Below are positions 61,101 to 64,000 of a DNA stretch of 64,000 nucleotides, in pieces (the stretch's first letter is position 1; every line of letters begins with the position of its first letter). Source of the DNA: Euglena gracilis (taxonomy: Eukaryota > Euglenida > Euglenophyceae > Euglenales); NCBI GenBank assembly GCA_039621445.1, contig CP154956.1:39458553-39522552 (forward strand), written 5' to 3'. The translations under genes and the position numbers were made by a program. Below the pieces are notes generated by a model, which made no database searches, was not told the DNA's origin, and saw nothing but the letters and a program-made list of their open reading frames with translations.

Positions 61101-63617
61101 CAGCTGACTGGCTGGGCCTGCCTAGGCCCGAGCTGGGGTCGAACCAGATGCGAAAACAAACAGAAACTTCGGACAGGACAGAAATCAAATTTCATTGACG
61201 GGGGGCTAGGGCTGGAATGGCTGCTGGCTGGCTGGCCACTCCCTGGGTCGTTGGGTCCCCTCTGGCTTGAGCGACACCCTCTTCTTGATTTGCTTTTGAT
61301 TCGTGTTGCATGCATGTCCACACCAAATGCTTCGTGCCAGTCCAAATCTCTTCCCAAACCCAAAGAGTGACTTACGCATCCAGGCGAACTATGCCACAGC
61401 AAATCTCTTCCCAAACCCAAAGAGTGACTTACGCATCCAGGCGAACTATGCCACAGCTGGCAAATGCAAACCACTGTGAAGATGGCTGTCCCATGTTACC
61501 ACATTGAAGCAACGGACAGGAAGGGGATGAAATACAAAACCTGCGGCAGTGAAGAGGGTAAATTTTAGGATGCGATGACAGGCATTCACATGTGGGACGA
61601 AACCCACAGAGGAGGAGTCACTCACTCACAAACTCACAGAACAAGATGTCCGGCCATGAATTGCAATACGGCGCACACAGCAGAGTTGGAGAACTACGTG
61701 GGGCCATCAATCAGCAGAGTCGTCAAACAAGCTTACCAACAGGCTGGTTTTGACCACCACTGACAGCGCAGGCCCAGTGGTCTTGAGTGTTGTCTGCATA
61801 TGTCTGCAGATAGGTCCTTTCCACAATCAGGAGATCAGCAGTAATAATCCATCAGAAGAAATTTCTCGTGAAGAATCAAAGAAAATAAGCAGAAAGATGA
61901 CAGAAAATACCCAATCCATCGCTGCTGGAGGGCCAGAATGCCTATTCTTTAAATGTCATCGTTAAATGCCTGCCCATGGGGAAATCGGGGGGGGGGGGGC
62001 GGCCTGAAGGGGAAAAACCAGCCTGCTCTCCACCTCGATCTCGAGCATCGTGAGGTGGTACACCGCCGCCCCAAGGAGCGCCCGCAGAAAGCGCAGTGAC
62101 GGGGGAGGCAGCCGGGAGGACGCCTCCAACGCTTCGCACTGCTCGCAGGCGTCCACAATCTGTGCCATGAAGTGCCGGAGCCGCAGATACCCATGGGACA
62201 GTGCCTCTTCGTCGATCCGCCGCACCTGTGGCGGCGGACGAGGCACGAGCACCAGGAAAGTGGGAGGCCCACAGAAAATTCAGGCCAGGAGGGAATGTTC
62301 TCAGAGACTGAATTACAAATTTGCAGCAGCACACGGAGATATCGACACCCACACGAAGACACCCACACGAAGATATCGACACCTACATGCCCAGCCCACT
62401 GGTCGAGTCTTCAGGTAAATAAATTACCCTAAAATTTCCTACCAGCATTGCACATTTTCAATCTTCCCATTAGGTGAAGAACTTTGGGGGAAATGCAAAA
62501 CCCCTGCACAAATCTGGCCAGCCGCATGGATGCCAACGCAGGAGAGCACTCCTCGTGCAACTGCGCACAATTGCATTCCTTTTGGCACAAATGGGAGCTC
62601 CGTTATCAGCAGAGGCACCTGCACACCTCGCCGACGATGTCTCGATACCTGCCTCCGTTTGCACAGGCTGGCAGCTCCTTCAACTGGACCCCAAGTCCTC
62701 GGAGGTATTGAAGATGCTCGTCACTCCCAAAGCGTCGTCTCTCAATGGCCCAGGGAGGGGGGCTTGCAGCTCAGAGGTCAAATTTGGGCTGGCTGGAAAA
62801 AGGTGCCCCCAAGCTGGAATTTTTTTTAAAAAAATCTCGGGTCTGTTCCAACTTAGGGGGAAAAATTGGTCAAACCAAAATTATCCACAAAAACAATGCT
62901 CTGTCCACCTACTGCAGTACTGGACTCACTTCCTTCCACCCTTCCACCCTTCCACCCTTAGGTACCAGGTGGCCCATTTTGGCACCTTCAAAGCCAAAAA
63001 TACACACACACACACACACACACCACACCACACACAACACACACACAACGCACACACAACACACACAAATACTTTGGGGCTGGACAAGGAATCAAATCGC
63101 TCAGTGGGAGTGGGGATATACTCCGGGGCTGGGAGGGATTACTGGTCGTGAACAGGCTGCTGACCCCTCCCTCAATTATCCGTCGGCTTGAGCGACGCCC
63201 TGGCCCCTTCCCAGCTGGATGGCCACGGCTGGGTCAATAACGGCAATCTCCTATGGAATGACCATTTGGGGATCCTTGCACAAATGGAAGTATCGCAGTA
63301 GATGGTTCATGAACGCAAAACCTTTCATTGCAGACATTGGTCACGTTGGGCTCCTGCACAAATCCAAAATGCAAGGCTCTTTTATATTACTTTCTGTACA
63401 AAGGCTGTTTGAGGCATCAAAACTGGGATTTTTTAGATCTGAGGCAAAACATATGCAAAAAAAAAACTGTGCGTGGGGGTCCTGCCTGCAAAATTCATAT
63501 TCAGGCACTGTGGCAAACATGCACATGAAGGGGGGGTGTAACCTGGGCCTCAACGTCCAGCCTGTTCTTCTCCTGCTGCAGGCGATCGTCCTCCTGCGCA
63601 ATGAAATCCTGCAGCCA
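55599..63617 (-). CDS. Unrecognised multi-exon gene(s) encoding coiled-coil protein
   Basis: Coding-like - strand exons, in transcript order (approximate except where splice sites are clear): 63,617-63,543 (WLQDFIAQEDDRLQQEKNRL); 62,740-62,649; 62,225-62,034 (64 codons, clean AG/GT, HGYLRLRHFMAQIVDACEQC); 60,115-59,872; 59,290-59,045; 58,655-58,525; 58,040-57,882 (DLKRMQSLQRSYNEMSEEL); 57,630-57,396 (coiled coil, VTALTAQLQALTAQNADLD); 57,205-57,095; 56,603-56,300 (TTTVQLQERLEFVARDAEER); about 55,950-55,870; 55,687-55,599. Middle exons are Ser/Thr/Arg-rich, others strongly coiled-coil. No enzymatic domain is recognised. The last exon abuts inverted satellite at 55,598. It could be two genes; an ATG at 60,113 is a possible second start. 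A cytoskeletal or scaffold role is only a guess. Confidence 0.5.
58150..58220. repeat. AGC/AAC trinucleotide repeat
   Basis: Imperfect CAGCAGC/CAACAAC tract, probably in an intron of the coiled-coil gene. The Ala/Val-rich or Ser/Asn-rich open frames over it on both strands are repeat artefacts. Confidence 0.85.
60130..61340. other. Long gap between coiled-coil exons, nothing supported
   Basis: No exon can be supported. It contains a G run near 60,189-60,200 and 60,636-60,647 and otherwise mixed sequence. It is presumably intron of the - strand gene, or intergenic if there are two genes. Confidence 0.4.
61344..61458. repeat. 57-bp perfect tandem duplication
   Basis: CAAATCTCTTCCCAAACCC through GCGAACTATGCCACAG occurs twice in direct succession with no difference seen, which points to a recent duplication. 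Not coding as far as can be seen. Confidence 0.9.
63001..63066. repeat. (CA)n microsatellite
   Basis: Imperfect CA/ACAC tract interrupted by CCACACC and ACGC. Confidence 0.93.
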
Positions 63618-63619
63618 CT

Positions 63620-64000
63620 CATCCGGTCACTGGCTGGGTCGGTTGCTGCCGGATGGAACGGCGGAACGGCGGCAACCAACACAACGGAGGCACCACAACG
63701 GAGTTGCTGAACAAACGAGGGCGTCAAACCTGGGGGGGGGGGGGTCTCAACTTCTCACCGGTTTTCTGCAAAAAAAAGGCCAATGGGCTGGTGGGCAGCA
63801 GCAGAACCCCGCCCACCCAGGGGCCTAAACCCTCCCCCCAAATAATACCCCCCCTTGGGTCTGACTTTGGCGACCGAAATAATACCCCCCCCCCGGGTCG
63901 GATTTTGACCTGAAAATGTAGGTAAAAATCACAATATCTGACAACAAATTACGAAAAAAATCGATTTTTCTGGATCATCTGACCTCTAAAAAAAAGGTAA
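63620..64000. other. Window end, no supported feature
   Basis: G and C runs and two AATAATACCCCCCC-type repeats (63,840-63,892). If the coiled-coil gene continues upstream, its next exon is beyond the window. Confidence 0.5.

Overview
This is a nuclear window from a eukaryote, most likely a repeat-rich protist or alga. Conserved protein-coding exons are separated by introns of about 0.5-1 kb, almost all GT-AG. There are Ty3/gypsy, DIRS and Tc1/mariner elements, long G-homopolymers and microsatellites, and no bacterial-style operons. I cannot name the species. A B12-dependent methylmalonyl-CoA mutase gene fits many algae and protists.

Bases 1-29,637 are two Ty3/gypsy families nested in each other. 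Family B is a chromodomain-bearing chromovirus. One copy is cut by the left window edge (1 to about 3,095, + strand). The other is full length, 16,064-28,200 (- strand), with both LTRs, a Met-tRNA-like primer site, a polypurine tract, and the order gag, cytosine-C5 methyltransferase-like domain, Dam/DIRS-type methyltransferase-like domain, protease, RT, RNase H, integrase, chromodomain. Family A has a very long coiled-coil Gag and an ordinary PR-RT-RH-INT pol. One copy (3,096-8,035, + strand) lies against the B fragment and is cut after gag. A second, inverted copy (8,036-29,637, - strand) meets it tail to tail and carries the full-length B inside its gag. All copies are broken by stops and frameshifts.

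Bases 29,638-30,814 hold an unassigned ORF on the - strand and G-rich sequence. Bases 30,815-35,594 are a DIRS element whose inverted terminal repeats and internal complementary region can both be read directly. Bases 35,595-38,331 hold no gene I can support, only minisatellite and GATA microsatellite DNA. Bases 38,332-45,487 are three tandem copies of a composite unit, each bounded by short inverted termini and filled with a roughly 160-bp satellite. Relics of the same family lie at 53.9-54.1 kb and 55.2-55.6 kb.

The right third is more genic. A Tc1/mariner transposase fragment lies at 47.4-47.9 kb. Five - strand exons (48,856-52,792) encode the C-terminal 268 residues of methylmalonyl-CoA mutase; one of its introns has no GT-AG solution and splits the cobalamin motif. 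A series of - strand exons between about 55.6 and 63.6 kb encodes one or two unrecognised proteins with coiled coils.

The most interesting items are: the chromovirus with two methyltransferase-like domains; the dense array of UNCG-tetraloop mini-hairpins in family A gag; the non-canonical, direct-repeat-flanked intron in the mutase gene; and the TIR-bounded satellite-carrying composite units.
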